Assembly (NCBI GenBank): GCA_027729805.1
Contig: JAQCEO010000016.1
Coordinates: forward strand, 1-35,190
Source: Actinomycetota bacterium
GTDB lineage: Bacteria; Actinomycetota; Actinomycetes; S36-B12
Direction: 5' to 3'
DNA length: 35,190 nucleotides
The position numbers were made by a program, and so were the translations under genes. Of this stretch, positions 25,089-33,967 are shown piece by piece. The notes beneath the pieces are model-generated. The model saw nothing but the letters and a program-made list of their open reading frames with translations, was not told the origin of the DNA and did not search any database. How positions within the stretch are numbered: the stretch's first letter is position 1; each line of letters starts with the position of its first letter.

Positions 25089-25426
25089 GCCAGTGCCTAT
25101 TCTGCCGCATCGTTGCCGGGGAGATCCCGGTCGATGAGGTGATGCGTACCGACGAGGTGGTCGCATTTCGAGATATCGCACCGCAGGCCCCGGTGCACGT
25201 ACTGGTGATCCCCGCGAAGCACTATGCAGATGCCTTGGCGATATCCAGTTCGGACCCGCAATTGGCCGGTAATTTGATCAAGGCTGCCACTGATGTCGCG
25301 ACCGCCGAAGGGCTCGCGGGTGGCTACCGCATCGTATTAAATACCGGGGCCGATGGTGGTCAGACCGTCCAACATGTGCATGCTCATTTACTCGGGGGCC
25401 GGGCGATGAAGTGGCCACCTGGATGA
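25085..25426 (+). CDS. HIT family nucleotide-binding hydrolase (HinT-like)
   Basis: A 113-residue protein of the histidine-triad superfamily, purine nucleoside phosphoramidase-like. The triad HVHAHLLGG (H-x-H-x-H) is near the C-terminus, preceded by NTGADGGQTVQ; the N-terminus has CLFCRIVAGEIP and the Cys pair (CLFC) seen in HinT proteins. The length matches small HinT proteins (about 110). The ATG overlaps the rsmE stop (ATGA), and its own stop overlaps the phoH start, so it is embedded in the operon. The natural substrate is unknown. Confidence 0.93.
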   Translation: MSQCLFCRIVAGEIPVDEVMRTDEVVAFRDIAPQAPVHVLVIPAKHYADALAISSSDPQLAGNLIKAATDVATAEGLAGGYRIVLNTGADGGQTVQHVHAHLLGGRAMKWPPG

Positions 25427-26409
25427 GCGCATCCGCTCCGGACGGCGCGCAGGCTCAGGCCAAGATCACGGTGCCGCATTCACAATCCATGGTGGCGCTT
25501 ATCGGCTCCGATGACGAGTTCTTGCGCCTTGTCGAAAGAGCATTCCCTGATTGTGATGTCTTGGTGCGTGGCAATGAGATCACCCTGACTGGTAGTCCAG
25601 GTGATGTTGGCATCATCGAAGTCTTCTTCAGTGAGATGTTGGCGCTGCTGCGCACGGGCCAGCCGTTGACGGCGGACTCTGTCGAGCGCAGTATTTCACT
25701 GCTGCGAACGGGGGCACGACCTTCTGAAGTCTTGACTGCGAATATCCTGAGCAACCGCGGTCGCACTATTCGTGCCAAAACTCTAAATCAGAAGCGCTAT
25801 GTGGATGCAATTGATAACAACACGGTGGTATTTGGAATTGGCCCGGCCGGTACCGGCAAGACCTATTTGGCGGTCGCCAAGGCGGTGCAAGCGTTGCAGG
25901 CCAAGCGGGTGAACCGAATTGTCCTGACCCGGCCGGCGGTTGAGGCCGGGGAGCGTCTTGGCTTCCTGCCCGGAACCTTGTCCGAGAAGATCGATCCTTA
26001 TCTGCGCCCGCTCTACGATGCCTTGCACGACATGATTGATCCAGATTCCATTCCGCGGCTGATTACCAGTGGCACGATAGAGATTGCGCCACTTGCATAT
26101 ATGCGTGGGCGCACCTTGAATGACGCGTTCATCATTCTTGACGAGGCCCAGAACACCTCGGCGGAGCAGATGAAGATGTTCTTAACCCGGCTCGGCTTCG
26201 GCTCGACAATGGTAATTACCGGTGACGTCACTCAGGTTGACCTGCCGAGCGGCACCACCAGCGGGCTGCGAGTGGTGGGCGAGATCCTTGAAGGCATTGA
26301 TGATGTGGCCTTTTGCCGTCTCACCTCCACGGATGTGGTTCGGCACAAGCTAGTTGGTCGCATCGTTGATGCCTACGATCGTTATGACTCTGAACGGGCG
26401 CCTAAGTGA
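25423..26409 (+). CDS. phoH: PhoH family ATPase
   Basis: A 328-residue PhoH-like P-loop ATPase, a family tied to RNA metabolism through its neighbours ybeY and era. Walker A is GPAGTGKT (142-149 region) and Walker B FIILDEAQN (Asp240-Glu241); the segment TRPAVEAGERLGFLPGTLSEK is a family hallmark. The N-terminal 100 residues are a KH-like domain (VLVRGNEITLTGSPGDV). I choose ATG 25423, overlapping the HIT stop in ATGA; a GTG at 25411 would add four residues only. It corresponds to Rv2368c of M. tuberculosis in gene order. Confidence 0.95.
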   Translation: MSASAPDGAQAQAKITVPHSQSMVALIGSDDEFLRLVERAFPDCDVLVRGNEITLTGSPGDVGIIEVFFSEMLALLRTGQPLTADSVERSISLLRTGARPSEVLTANILSNRGRTIRAKTLNQKRYVDAIDNNTVVFGIGPAGTGKTYLAVAKAVQALQAKRVNRIVLTRPAVEAGERLGFLPGTLSEKIDPYLRPLYDALHDMIDPDSIPRLITSGTIEIAPLAYMRGRTLNDAFIILDEAQNTSAEQMKMFLTRLGFGSTMVITGDVTQVDLPSGTTSGLRVVGEILEGIDDVAFCRLTSTDVVRHKLVGRIVDAYDRYDSERAPK

Positions 26410-26419
26410 AGTGTTTGCA

Positions 26420-26893
26420 ATGAGTGGGTCTGCGGTAATCGTGTCGAATGAAACTTCGATGAAATGTGATACTCAGGCGTTGGCGCAGTTGGCGGGGCTG
26501 TTATTTGAGGAGTTGCGAATTCACCCGGACGTCGAGCTTGGCATTCGACTCGTCGACACCGCTGAAATGACCCGGCTGCATGTGCAATGGCTGGATGAGC
26601 CGGGCCCAACCGATGTGCTGTCTTTCCCGATGGATGAACTGCGAAGCGCCCCGATCGGCGAAGAACCCAAATCCGGGCTCCTAGGTGACATCGTCATGTG
26701 CCCGGAGGTGGCGGCTGCGCAGGCAACCGAATTTCTGCGGACCCTAGATGAGGAGTTGCAATTCTTGACTATCCACGGGGTACTCCACCTAATTGGGTAC
26801 GATCACATGACGGATGCGGATTACGCGCAAATGTTTGGCTTACAAGATGATCTACTTGCGACTTGGCAGCTGCAGAATGCGGGATCTAGATGA
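26420..26893 (+). CDS. ybeY: Endoribonuclease YbeY
   Basis: YbeY is a zinc-dependent single-strand endoribonuclease for 16S rRNA 3'-end maturation and ribosome quality control. The 157-residue product has the metal site HGVLHLIGYDH (H-x3-H-x5-H) near the C-terminus and the conserved TDVLSFPMDE and LGDIVMCPEVA segments. I choose ATG 26420, giving MSGSAVIVSNE, in line with the family length; GTG 26411 is possible. Longer frames overlap phoH without support. The stop overlaps the next start in ATGA. Confidence 0.95.
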   Translation: MSGSAVIVSNETSMKCDTQALAQLAGLLFEELRIHPDVELGIRLVDTAEMTRLHVQWLDEPGPTDVLSFPMDELRSAPIGEEPKSGLLGDIVMCPEVAAAQATEFLRTLDEELQFLTIHGVLHLIGYDHMTDADYAQMFGLQDDLLATWQLQNAGSR

Positions 26894-28206
26894 CGGCCGT
26901 TGATATTTGGTGCATAGTTCTGACCGTAGTGCTAGTTGCCTTGGCCGGGTTGTTGATAAGCGCCGAGACGGCTATTAACCGGGTCTCGCGTGGTCGAATC
27001 GAAGATATTCGGCGCGAGTCAGGTCGGCGAGTCGAGAAATTGTTGCTGATTCTTGACGATCGGGCTCGGTATGTCAATGTGTTGCTTTTCTTGTCCACCT
27101 CGGCAACAGTTACCGCAACCGCGCTGATCACCTTCGCGGTGTATGACATCTTCACTGTTCACGGTACCTGGCCGGTCTGGGGGGCTTTGGCTTTAGCGGT
27201 TGTCATCATGGTGGTGATCTCCTATGTGGCCCTCGGGGTGGCCCCGCGCACCTTGGGGCGTCAGCATGCTGAGCGCATAGCGTTAAGAGCCGCCGGCACC
27301 GCGCGCTTCTTGGCAGCGATACTCGGACCGCTGACGACTTTGCTCATTCATCTGGGAAATGCACTTACCCCGGGTAGGGGTTTTCGCGAGGGGCCGTTCG
27401 CGTCACAGGCGGAGCTACTCGAACTAGTCGACCAAGCCAAGGCCGACGCCTTGATCGAAGATGATGAACGTTTGATGATCCACTCGGTTTTCGAATTGGG
27501 TGATACTTTCGTAAAGGAAGTTATGGTTCCGCGTACCGAAGTGGTATTCGTTGAGCGCACCAAATCACTTCGCCAGGCTTTGTCACTTGGACTGCGTTCC
27601 GGTTTTTCCCGGATCCCGGTCATTGGCGAGAATTCCGACGACGTAGTCGGGGTCGTGTATCTCAAGGACATAATGCGGCGGACCTTTGAGCACCGCGAAG
27701 CTGAAGATGACGAGCGGGTCGAGAGTTTGATGCGGGCACCTTATTTCGTACCTGATAGCAAGCCGGTTGACGCCTTACTTCGTGATATGCAGTCCGCGCG
27801 CTTGCATATGGCGATCGTGGTTGATGAATACGGCGGCACCGCCGGTCTGGTGACTATCGAAGATGCCCTAGAGGAGATCGTCGGCGAAATTGCTGATGAA
27901 TATGATACGGCTGCCCCCGATGTTGCCGAGTTACCAGATGGCGCCTTTAGGGTAAGTGCCCGGTTACATGTTGAGGATTTCGCGGACCTAGTCGACATTG
28001 AAATTGATGGCGAAGAAGAAGGTGTCGACACCGTCTTGGGTTTGATGGCCAAACGCCTTGGCCGAGTGCCGATCCCCGGCGCGGTAATTGAGGAACTTGG
28101 GTGGAGGCTTACGGCCGAACAAGGTGCCGGGCGCCGCCACCGCATCGGCACGGTGCTGGTCGAGCGCGTCCTTAATCCACTCGAATCTGGAAAGCGGAAT
28201 GAGTGA
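26890..28206 (+). CDS. CBS-domain membrane protein, CorC/HlyC (CNNM) family
   Basis: A 438-residue membrane protein of the CNNM/CorC type, linked in other bacteria to Mg2+ or Co2+ efflux. The N-terminal DUF21 part has about four hydrophobic helices (first at 7-28, others at about 60-115 and 130-155) with LISAETAINRVSRGRIEDI. It is followed by two CBS domains (about 210-330, with VMVPRTEVVFV, FSRIPVIGENSDDVVGVVYLKD, VDEYGGTAGLVTIEDALEEIVGEI) and the CorC_HlyC domain (345-425). The length is typical. ATG 26890 overlaps the ybeY stop. Matches Rv2366c in gene order, and lies just before era, as in many actinobacteria. Confidence 0.94.
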   Translation: MTAVDIWCIVLTVVLVALAGLLISAETAINRVSRGRIEDIRRESGRRVEKLLLILDDRARYVNVLLFLSTSATVTATALITFAVYDIFTVHGTWPVWGALALAVVIMVVISYVALGVAPRTLGRQHAERIALRAAGTARFLAAILGPLTTLLIHLGNALTPGRGFREGPFASQAELLELVDQAKADALIEDDERLMIHSVFELGDTFVKEVMVPRTEVVFVERTKSLRQALSLGLRSGFSRIPVIGENSDDVVGVVYLKDIMRRTFEHREAEDDERVESLMRAPYFVPDSKPVDALLRDMQSARLHMAIVVDEYGGTAGLVTIEDALEEIVGEIADEYDTAAPDVAELPDGAFRVSARLHVEDFADLVDIEIDGEEEGVDTVLGLMAKRLGRVPIPGAVIEELGWRLTAEQGAGRRHRIGTVLVERVLNPLESGKRNE

Positions 28207-28535
28207 GTAGTGAATCCGACGTTGAGGATGCCAAATTGGTGGTCCTGGCCAAGGGCGCGGCCGCCCGCATCGGTGCCAGCGAGGGCGCGGCCGTCCGGGA
28301 CGTAATGGGGCGCAGCTATTCGGGTGCGAGCGTTAGTTCCGGTGAGTTTCATTTGTCGGCGATCGAACTAGCGGTGGCCCAAGCATTGGCCGCAGGTGCT
28401 AAGGGGCTGGAGTTGGCCGTGGTCGTGGGCGCTGAGCAAGTTGACCTCGAATTGCTCCGATCAGTTGCCGGGAGCGGCGTACCCGTGCTGCACTGCCTGG
28501 TATCCGGTGAAATCCACGAGCGGCTTTCGACTTGA
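28203..28535 (+). CDS. Degenerate cytidine-deaminase-like protein
   Basis: A 110-residue protein lying between the CBS protein and era, equivalent in position to Rv2365c of M. tuberculosis. Its sequence follows the cytidine-deaminase fold: GAAVRDVMGRSYSGASV (strands 1-2), a helix LSAIELAVAQALAAGAKGLE, then ELAVVVGAE. The catalytic zinc signature (C/H)AE is replaced by SAI, and no PCxxC motif is found later (GSGVPVLHCLV has one Cys), so it should not bind catalytic zinc. A structural or regulatory role is likely. GTG 28203 overlaps the CBS-protein stop, and its stop overlaps the era start. Confidence 0.75.
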   Translation: MSSESDVEDAKLVVLAKGAAARIGASEGAAVRDVMGRSYSGASVSSGEFHLSAIELAVAQALAAGAKGLELAVVVGAEQVDLELLRSVAGSGVPVLHCLVSGEIHERLST

Positions 28536-29446
28536 TGCATCGCAGCGGATTTGTTTCGATAGTGGGCCGGCCTAATGCGGGTAAATCGACGCTGACCAAT
28601 GCCCTTGTGGGCCAAAAAGTCGCGATCACCTCGGATCGACCACAAACCACAAGGCGCGCTATTCGTGGCATCCTCACCCGGGCAGATGCCCAGATCATCC
28701 TTGTCGATACTCCGGGATTGCACCGGCCTCGCACCTTACTTGGCGAGCGATTGAATGAAGAGGTGCACAAGACTTGGTCCAGTGTTGACGTCATTGGCCT
28801 TTGCCTGCCGGCGAACGAGGAGATTGGGCCAGGCGATAAGTTCATTGCGAAACAGCTCATTGCCTTGCGCCGCACACCGATAGTGGTGATCGTCACCAAG
28901 GCAGACACCGTTTCGCGCGCCCTGCTTGCCGAGCATCTGCATCAAGTAGGTGAGTTGGCGGCCGAGCTCGAAGGTAACTGGTCCTGCATTATCCCGGTAT
29001 CGGCTTTTAGTGGTGAGAACATCACGGTGCTCGCCGATGAACTCGCGGCTTTGTTGCCGGAAGGCCCGATGCTCTACCCCGATGGCGAAGTAACCGATGA
29101 GCCGACCGAGATCGCGGTCGCTGAGCTTATTCGCGAAGCCGCCCTCGAAGGTGTGGTCGACGAACTTCCGCACTCGATCGCGGTAGTTATTGACGAAATG
29201 GGGCTCCGGGAGGGCCGGCCGGCCGATCGTCCGCTCACCGATATTCGCGCCCTTTTATATGTCGAGCGCGATAGCCAAAAAGCCATTGTTATCGGCAAAG
29301 GTGGGGCGCGGTTGAAATATGTCGGAACCACGGCCCGCGGCGGGATTGAGAAACTGCTGGGGACCAAGGTTTTCCTGGAAATCCACGTCAAAGTCGCCAA
29401 GGACTGGCAGCGCGACCCCAAGGCACTTCGGCGGTTGGGTTTCTAA
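28535..29446 (+). CDS. era: GTPase Era
   Basis: Era binds the 3' end of 16S rRNA during 30S maturation and is usually essential. The 303-residue product has G1 GRPNAGKST (11-19), switch region TTRRAIRGI, G3 DTPGL, G4 TKAD and G5 SAFSG, followed by the C-terminal KH domain with VIGKGGARLKYVG and the terminal KDWQRDPKALRRLGF. ATG 28535 is preferred; the adjacent TTG 28532 overlaps the previous stop (TTGA) and is also possible. It sits with ybeY and phoH, a genuine rRNA-processing group. Confidence 0.97.
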   Translation: MHRSGFVSIVGRPNAGKSTLTNALVGQKVAITSDRPQTTRRAIRGILTRADAQIILVDTPGLHRPRTLLGERLNEEVHKTWSSVDVIGLCLPANEEIGPGDKFIAKQLIALRRTPIVVIVTKADTVSRALLAEHLHQVGELAAELEGNWSCIIPVSAFSGENITVLADELAALLPEGPMLYPDGEVTDEPTEIAVAELIREAALEGVVDELPHSIAVVIDEMGLREGRPADRPLTDIRALLYVERDSQKAIVIGKGGARLKYVGTTARGGIEKLLGTKVFLEIHVKVAKDWQRDPKALRRLGF

Positions 29447-29497
29447 TTCACGGGTGCGGCGCCCTTGGCCAGCGCAGGCAATAAGAGACAATGGGCT

Positions 29498-30259
29498 GTG
29501 CCGCTCTACCGTGATGAAGCCATCGTGCTGCGAACCCAAAAATTGGGGGAAGCTGATCGGATTGTCACCCTGCTGAGCCGCGGCCGAGGCCGGATTAGGT
29601 GTGTGGCCCGCGGGGTGCGCAAGACAACAAGTCGAATCGGTGCGCGCCTTGAGCCATTTAGTCATGTGGATGTGCAAATTTATGAGGGCAAGTCCCTTGA
29701 CACGGTATCGCAGGTGGAAGCCCTAGCTTCGTATGGCGCGGTGCTCGCGGGGGATTATCGTCGCTGGACTGCAGGCACGGCGATGCTTGAGACGGCAGAA
29801 CGCTTAACACCGGAAGAACGTGAGCCGGCCGTGCAGCAGTATGCGCTCCTCGTCTTGGGGCTCCGCTCGTTGACCGCAAATGAACATGACGGGGGATTGA
29901 TCCTCGACTCCTATCTCTTGCGTTCACTCGCCGTCGCCGGGTGGTCACCATCATTTACAGGCTGCGCCAGATGCAGCTCTCCTGGCCCGCATCGGGCGTT
30001 TTCAGTGCAATCCGGTGGCATGGTGTGCGCTAAGTGCCGGCCACCGGGTGCGGCGGCCCCGGCTCCGGAAACGGTCGCATTACTCGGCGCACTACTTAGC
30101 GGTGATTGGCCGGTGGCCGACTCGAGTGATCAGCGTCATCGACGTGAGGCCAGCGGGTTAGTGGCTGCCTTCCTGCAGTGGCATCTTGAGCGCGGGCTGC
30201 GGTCGTTGCCTCTGGTTGATCGCACGATCTCGACCGATCATGTTTGGATGGGGGCATGA
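29498..30259 (+). CDS. recO: DNA repair protein RecO
   Basis: RecO loads RecA on SSB-coated DNA and anneals strands in the RecFOR pathway. The 253-residue product begins (V)[19 protein letters not shown], an OB-fold start, then a helical domain and the zinc site Cys156, Cys159, Cys177, Cys180 (CARC ... CAKC). I choose GTG 29498 because homologs begin exactly there; a frame from TTG 29465 would add 11 unsupported residues. A weak promoter-like pair (TTGGCC 29465, GACAAT 29487) ends five bases before the GTG, which could mean a leaderless start. uppS begins inside its stop. Confidence 0.93.
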   Translation: MPLYRDEAIVLRTQKLGEADRIVTLLSRGRGRIRCVARGVRKTTSRIGARLEPFSHVDVQIYEGKSLDTVSQVEALASYGAVLAGDYRRWTAGTAMLETAERLTPEEREPAVQQYALLVLGLRSLTANEHDGGLILDSYLLRSLAVAGWSPSFTGCARCSSPGPHRAFSVQSGGMVCAKCRPPGAAAPAPETVALLGALLSGDWPVADSSDQRHRREASGLVAAFLQWHLERGLRSLPLVDRTISTDHVWMGA

Positions 30260-31065
30260 CGCGGGCGCCCAAATCAAAACAACCCAAACCGCATGCGTCC
30301 GGAGCCACCGCCCCGAAAATCCCCGCTGACTTAATTCCACGTCACGTGGCAATAGTGATGGATGGCAATGGCCGCTGGGCCAAGGAGCGTGGGCTACCCC
30401 GCACCGCAGGGCATGAAGCCGGTGAAGCGAGCCTATTTGACTGCGTTGAAGGGGCACTTGAACTTGGTGTCGGTTGGCTATCGGCATTTGCCTTCTCCAC
30501 CGAGAATTGGAGGCGCTCACCGGATGAAGTTAAGTTCTTGATGGGCTTTAACCGTGAGGTAATTCGTCGCAGGCGTGATGAGATGAACGAACTCGGGGTC
30601 CGGGTTCGTTGGTCGGGGCGTCGACCCAAGTTATGGCGCAGTGTCATAACCGAACTTGAAGCTGCCGAACAATTAACCGCGAAGAACACCAAGCTGACTT
30701 TGACGATGTGTGTGAACTACGGTGGCAGGGCAGAGATTGCGGACGCCGCAACCGCAATCGCCAAAGAAGTAAAGGCCGGGCTACTTGACCCCGAAAAAAT
30801 AAATGAGCGGATGTTTCACCGTTATCTGGATGAACCAGATATGCCAGATGTCGATCTTTTTGTGCGCTCATCGGGGGAGCAGCGCACCAGCAACTTTCTG
30901 CTCTGGCAGTCGGCCTACGCCGAGATGGTGTTCCTCGATACTTTGTGGCCGGACTTTGACCGTCGGCATTTTTGGTCTGCCTGTGAAATCTATGCTGCAC
31001 GTGATCGCCGGTACGGGGGAGCGGTGCCGAATGCGGAGCCGTGGAAAGCTGGATCTAGCCCTTGA
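30256..31065 (+). CDS. uppS: Isoprenyl transferase (cis-prenyl diphosphate synthase)
   Basis: UppS-type enzymes condense isopentenyl diphosphate in cis to make the long polyprenyl diphosphate that carries cell-wall precursors. The 269-residue product contains [19 protein letters not shown] (catalytic Asp36), [35 protein letters not shown] (the RxGE substrate loop) and [10 protein letters not shown], all characteristic. It starts at ATG 30256, overlapping the recO stop (ATGA); TTG 30244 is less likely. It corresponds to Rv2361c, the decaprenyl enzyme of mycobacteria, but chain length cannot be told here. Its stop overlaps the permease start. Confidence 0.95.
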   Translation: MTRAPKSKQPKPHASGATAPKIPADLIPRHVAIVMDGNGRWAKERGLPRTAGHEAGEASLFDCVEGALELGVGWLSAFAFSTENWRRSPDEVKFLMGFNREVIRRRRDEMNELGVRVRWSGRRPKLWRSVITELEAAEQLTAKNTKLTLTMCVNYGGRAEIADAATAIAKEVKAGLLDPEKINERMFHRYLDEPDMPDVDLFVRSSGEQRTSNFLLWQSAYAEMVFLDTLWPDFDRRHFWSACEIYAARDRRYGGAVPNAEPWKAGSSP

Positions 31066-32057
31066 CCGGCGATGATCATGGCCTGACCCAATCAACCCAG
31101 CGCGGCTGGCGACCGGGGCCGCTGGAGTTCTTGGCGGTTGGGCTAGTGGTGTTACTCCTGGCGCAGAGTTGGTTAATAACTATCTTTGACGGGCCGGCGG
31201 TCCAGACCGGCGCCACGATTTTCGTCGCCATCATCGTCCAGGCCATGCCCTTCTTGGTTCTGGGCGTGCTGCTATCTGCGGGCATCGCGGCGTTCGTCCC
31301 ACCCTCGGTATGGCAAAAAGCCTTGCCGAAGAATCAGGTGCTGGCGGTACCCGTCGCCGGTGCGGCCGGCTTTGTGCTCCCAGGTTGTGAGTGCGCATCG
31401 GTGCCGGTTGCGGGGTCATTGATGGCGCGGGGAGTAGCGCCGGCTGCGGCCCTAGCGTTCTTATTATCCGCCCCGGCCATCAATCCCATCGTGTTGGTTT
31501 CGACATTTGTCGCCTTCCCGGGTAACCCGCAGATGATGGTGGCACGGTTACTCGCTTCCCTCGCCACCTCAATCATCATGGGCTGGTTGTGGTTGCGATT
31601 TGGCAAGGCCGAGTGGATCCGGATTCCCCGGCGCGATCACCTGATCGGAGATTCCAACTGGCACACCTTCAGATTGACAGCAGCGCATGATTTCTTGCAC
31701 GCGGGTGGCTTCTTGGTTATCGGTGGTCTGACTGCAGCGATTATCAACGTGGTGATCCCCCAGGAATGGTTAGCCACCGTTGCGGCCAACCCATTGCTTG
31801 CCATCGTCGGGTTGGCACTGCTTGCCGTGATCTTGTCAATTTGCTCCGAAGCCGACGCCTTCGTGGCAGCCAGCCTGACCCAATTCTCGTTGACCGCGCG
31901 CTTGGCATTCTTGGTGGTGGGCCCGATGATCGATCTCAAATTAATTTCAATGCAATCGGGGATATTCGGACGAAAGTTCGCCGTGCGCTTTGCTCCCACG
32001 ACGTTTGTGGTCGCGGTTCTACTAAGTATTTTGGTTGGGTGGTGGTTGCTCACATGA
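31062..32057 (+). CDS. Permease of the UPF0718/DUF318 family
   Basis: A 331-residue membrane protein with about eight hydrophobic helices and the family signature [19 protein letters not shown] (Cys109 and Cys111, followed by a conserved proline). It matches the DUF318 group that includes B. subtilis YcgR and the ArsP-like permeases. The substrate is not established; the two cysteines could bind a thiophilic metal, but this is inference. It starts at TTG 31062, overlapping the uppS stop (TTGA), so it is probably the last part of the long operon. The next gene overlaps by four bases and is its usual partner. Confidence 0.85.
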   Translation: MTGDDHGLTQSTQRGWRPGPLEFLAVGLVVLLLAQSWLITIFDGPAVQTGATIFVAIIVQAMPFLVLGVLLSAGIAAFVPPSVWQKALPKNQVLAVPVAGAAGFVLPGCECASVPVAGSLMARGVAPAAALAFLLSAPAINPIVLVSTFVAFPGNPQMMVARLLASLATSIIMGWLWLRFGKAEWIRIPRRDHLIGDSNWHTFRLTAAHDFLHAGGFLVIGGLTAAIINVVIPQEWLATVAANPLLAIVGLALLAVILSICSEADAFVAASLTQFSLTARLAFLVVGPMIDLKLISMQSGIFGRKFAVRFAPTTFVVAVLLSILVGWWLLT

Positions 32058-32743
32058 CCCGTGAAGTGCAATCGGTTATCTTGTTGTTGGTCGGCAGCGC
32101 CGTTATTCGCATTTCGTGGGGCACCACCTACCTCAATTACGTCAAGGAGGCGATGCGCCCATGGCTACTAATCTCCGGGGTGATCTTGGTGCTGCTAGGC
32201 GCACTCGCACTTTTTGATGCGCTGCGCCGCCGGCCGGCCGGGCACGCTCATGCGCCGGGCATCGCGTGGTTGCTGCTGCTACCGGTCGTCACCATTTTCA
32301 TAGTGGCCCCGCCGGCACTTGGTGCATACGCCGCCGCCCGCGACGTAACTAATTCAACGCCGGTCACCACCTCGCTTGCTCCGCTGCCGGCAAGTGATCC
32401 AGTCGTGATGTATCTATCGGATTACGTCACTCGCGCGGTTTGGGATGATGGCCGTACCCTGATTGGCCGCCAGGTTCAGCTAACCGGATTCGTGACCGCC
32501 AATCCGACTGGTGGCTGGTGGCTCACCCGATTGCAATTATTGTGCTGCGCTGCCGATGCCTTCGCCTCCAAGATCGAGCCGGTAAACCTACCGGCCGAGG
32601 CGGTGGCGCTGCCGGAGAACACTTGGGTGACGGTGCTCGGGGAGTGGGTGCCCGGGGGCGGCACGGGGACCAATAATTCGATTCCCTTGGTTCAGGTGCG
32701 GACCATCACCGAAGTCCCAGAACCCGAGAACCCGTATGACTAA
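32054..32743 (+). CDS. TIGR03943 family membrane protein (DUF1980, YcgQ-like)
   Basis: A 229-residue protein with two to three N-terminal membrane helices (about 8-22, 36-55, 71-93) and an extracytoplasmic C-terminal domain containing LIGRQVQLTGFV and RLQLLCCAADAFASKIEPV; the CCAAD motif is the conserved cysteine site of the family. This family is found almost always next to a DUF318 permease (YcgR-YcgQ in Bacillus). The start is ATG 32054, overlapping the permease stop in ATGA; the much longer open frame upstream from 31766 lies in the permease and is not used. It is the last gene of the conserved block. Confidence 0.85.
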   Translation: MTREVQSVILLLVGSAVIRISWGTTYLNYVKEAMRPWLLISGVILVLLGALALFDALRRRPAGHAHAPGIAWLLLLPVVTIFIVAPPALGAYAAARDVTNSTPVTTSLAPLPASDPVVMYLSDYVTRAVWDDGRTLIGRQVQLTGFVTANPTGGWWLTRLQLLCCAADAFASKIEPVNLPAEAVALPENTWVTVLGEWVPGGGTGTNNSIPLVQVRTITEVPEPENPYD

Positions 32744-32936
32744 GTCCGGGTAGGTGCACTTGACCACGCTTCCTATCCCGAAATCCTTGTGCAGCCACTT
32801 GTAAATCCGATCGCGCTTGCCTTTGATAGGTTTTTGGGCGGGGTTAGGCACCCGGACAACTGTTCCTTGCCACTTGGCTCTAGTCGTGAGACGGACGCCT
32901 TTGGCAGCAATTCTCTCCTTAGATCTACCGGAAGGC
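32588..32936 (-). other. Core/accessory junction with an open frame of unknown origin
   Basis: The 181 bases between the TIGR03943 stop (32743) and the monooxygenase stop (32925) contain no clear gene or terminator. On the minus strand one frame is open from about 32936 to 32588 (starts at GTG 32851), reading AKWQGTVVRVPNPAQKPIKG then KRDRIYKWLHKDFGIGSVVK before running antisense into TIGR03943. It has a protein-like basic composition and might be a remnant of a gene, but no ribosome binding site or known family is seen. I make no functional call. Confidence 0.25.
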
Positions 32937-33956
32937 TGGAATTACTTTCTCTGCCATTAGCCGAGCAGATTGCAATGTCTGTTCTCGTGTAACAAAAGGT
33001 AATTGAGTCCAGGCAACAATCTCGGTCATCCCTACCTCTTCGCGCAACTGGGTTATGCGCTCAATAGCCTCGTTAGGAGTCCCGATGATGTAACGCTGCC
33101 TGAAGGTTTCGAAATCTACCGAAGCAGAGTCGCTCACTATCGAGCCGTCATCTGCCGTCAAAACTCTCTCACCAGCCGCGGATTTACGTCCGTACAATTC
33201 ACGAAATAGGTGTGTCACTCCCGGAGCGGCTGCGTCAACCGCCTCCCGAGACGTTGGGGCGATGAATACCCCCCGGCCAATGGGTCGCTCGGTAGGCACA
33301 AAGCCCGTCGCAACGCAAGCTTCCTGATAATGTCTAAAGTGCTCAACGAGCTCTGACAGGGTGTGTCGAGGGGATCCGACAAGGAGTGCCCCTCGCAGAG
33401 CAGCCCTCATCATCATGCGCGGGCCAGATACTCCGTACCACAGTGGGGGATGCGGGGATTGCAGTGGCTTCGGTGTCAGGCGTGTCTCAGGTATGGTGAA
33501 GAACTCTCCCTCGTAGTCGAATACCTCCTGAGTCCATGCCAATTGCAGAATATTGATTACTTCCTCGAAACGACGTGCCCTGCTCTCATAAGGCACCATG
33601 AGGCCAGCAAACTCTTCAGTAACGTATCCAGGCGCTAGTCCTAGAGTAAGACGACCTCCGCATAGATTGTCCAGAACCGCCGTGTCCTCGGCGAGTTTTA
33701 CCGGGTTGTACAAAGTTGCGAGCAATATGTCCGTGGCTAAGCGAATGCGCTTGGTTACTGAGGAAATGGCTGCCAAGGCAAGCAGTGGCGATGGGTTCCA
33801 GCCGTCGCGTTGAAAGTGATGTTCTAGAACGTGGATCCCATCGAACCCCATTTCCTCGATTTCTGGCGCCAGACTAACCATGTCCTGTGCCATCTGAGCC
33901 CAAGATAGGTTGCCCTCGGGGGGAGCGATGTTGCTAAATGAGATTGCAAACTTCAC
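32925..33956 (-). CDS. Luciferase-like (LLM class) flavin monooxygenase
   Basis: A 343-residue TIM-barrel oxidoreductase of the bacterial luciferase-like family (FMN- or F420-dependent). Visible: strand-1 KFAISFSNIAPP, GFDGIHVLEHHFQRDGWNPS, KRIRLATDILLATLYNPVKL, NLCGGRLTLGLAPGYVTEEF and HPPLWYGVSGPRMMMRAA, all in the expected order and full length. It begins at GTG 33956, with AGGAAGG six bases upstream. It follows the Rieske gene by 11 bases, so it is the third visible gene of one transcript. Substrate unknown; it could oxidise a product of the putative diiron monooxygenase or accept electrons from the same chain. Composition is more AT-rich than in the genes upstream. Confidence 0.88.
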   Translation of the reverse strand: MKFAISFSNIAPPEGNLSWAQMAQDMVSLAPEIEEMGFDGIHVLEHHFQRDGWNPSPLLALAAISSVTKRIRLATDILLATLYNPVKLAEDTAVLDNLCGGRLTLGLAPGYVTEEFAGLMVPYESRARRFEEVINILQLAWTQEVFDYEGEFFTIPETRLTPKPLQSPHPPLWYGVSGPRMMMRAALRGALLVGSPRHTLSELVEHFRHYQEACVATGFVPTERPIGRGVFIAPTSREAVDAAAPGVTHLFRELYGRKSAAGERVLTADDGSIVSDSASVDFETFRQRYIIGTPNEAIERITQLREEVGMTEIVAWTQLPFVTREQTLQSARLMAEKVIPAFR

Positions 33957-33967
33957 AATTGGCCTTC

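Noticed and set aside
27080-27100. Further TTGTCCAC matches to DnaA boxes (also near 5341).
   Set aside because: They are inside coding regions and miss the last base, so they are most likely chance.
31766-32053. An upstream extension of the TIGR03943 protein.
   Set aside because: It lies wholly inside the permease gene in another frame; the family starts with the membrane helix after ATG 32054, which overlaps the permease stop.
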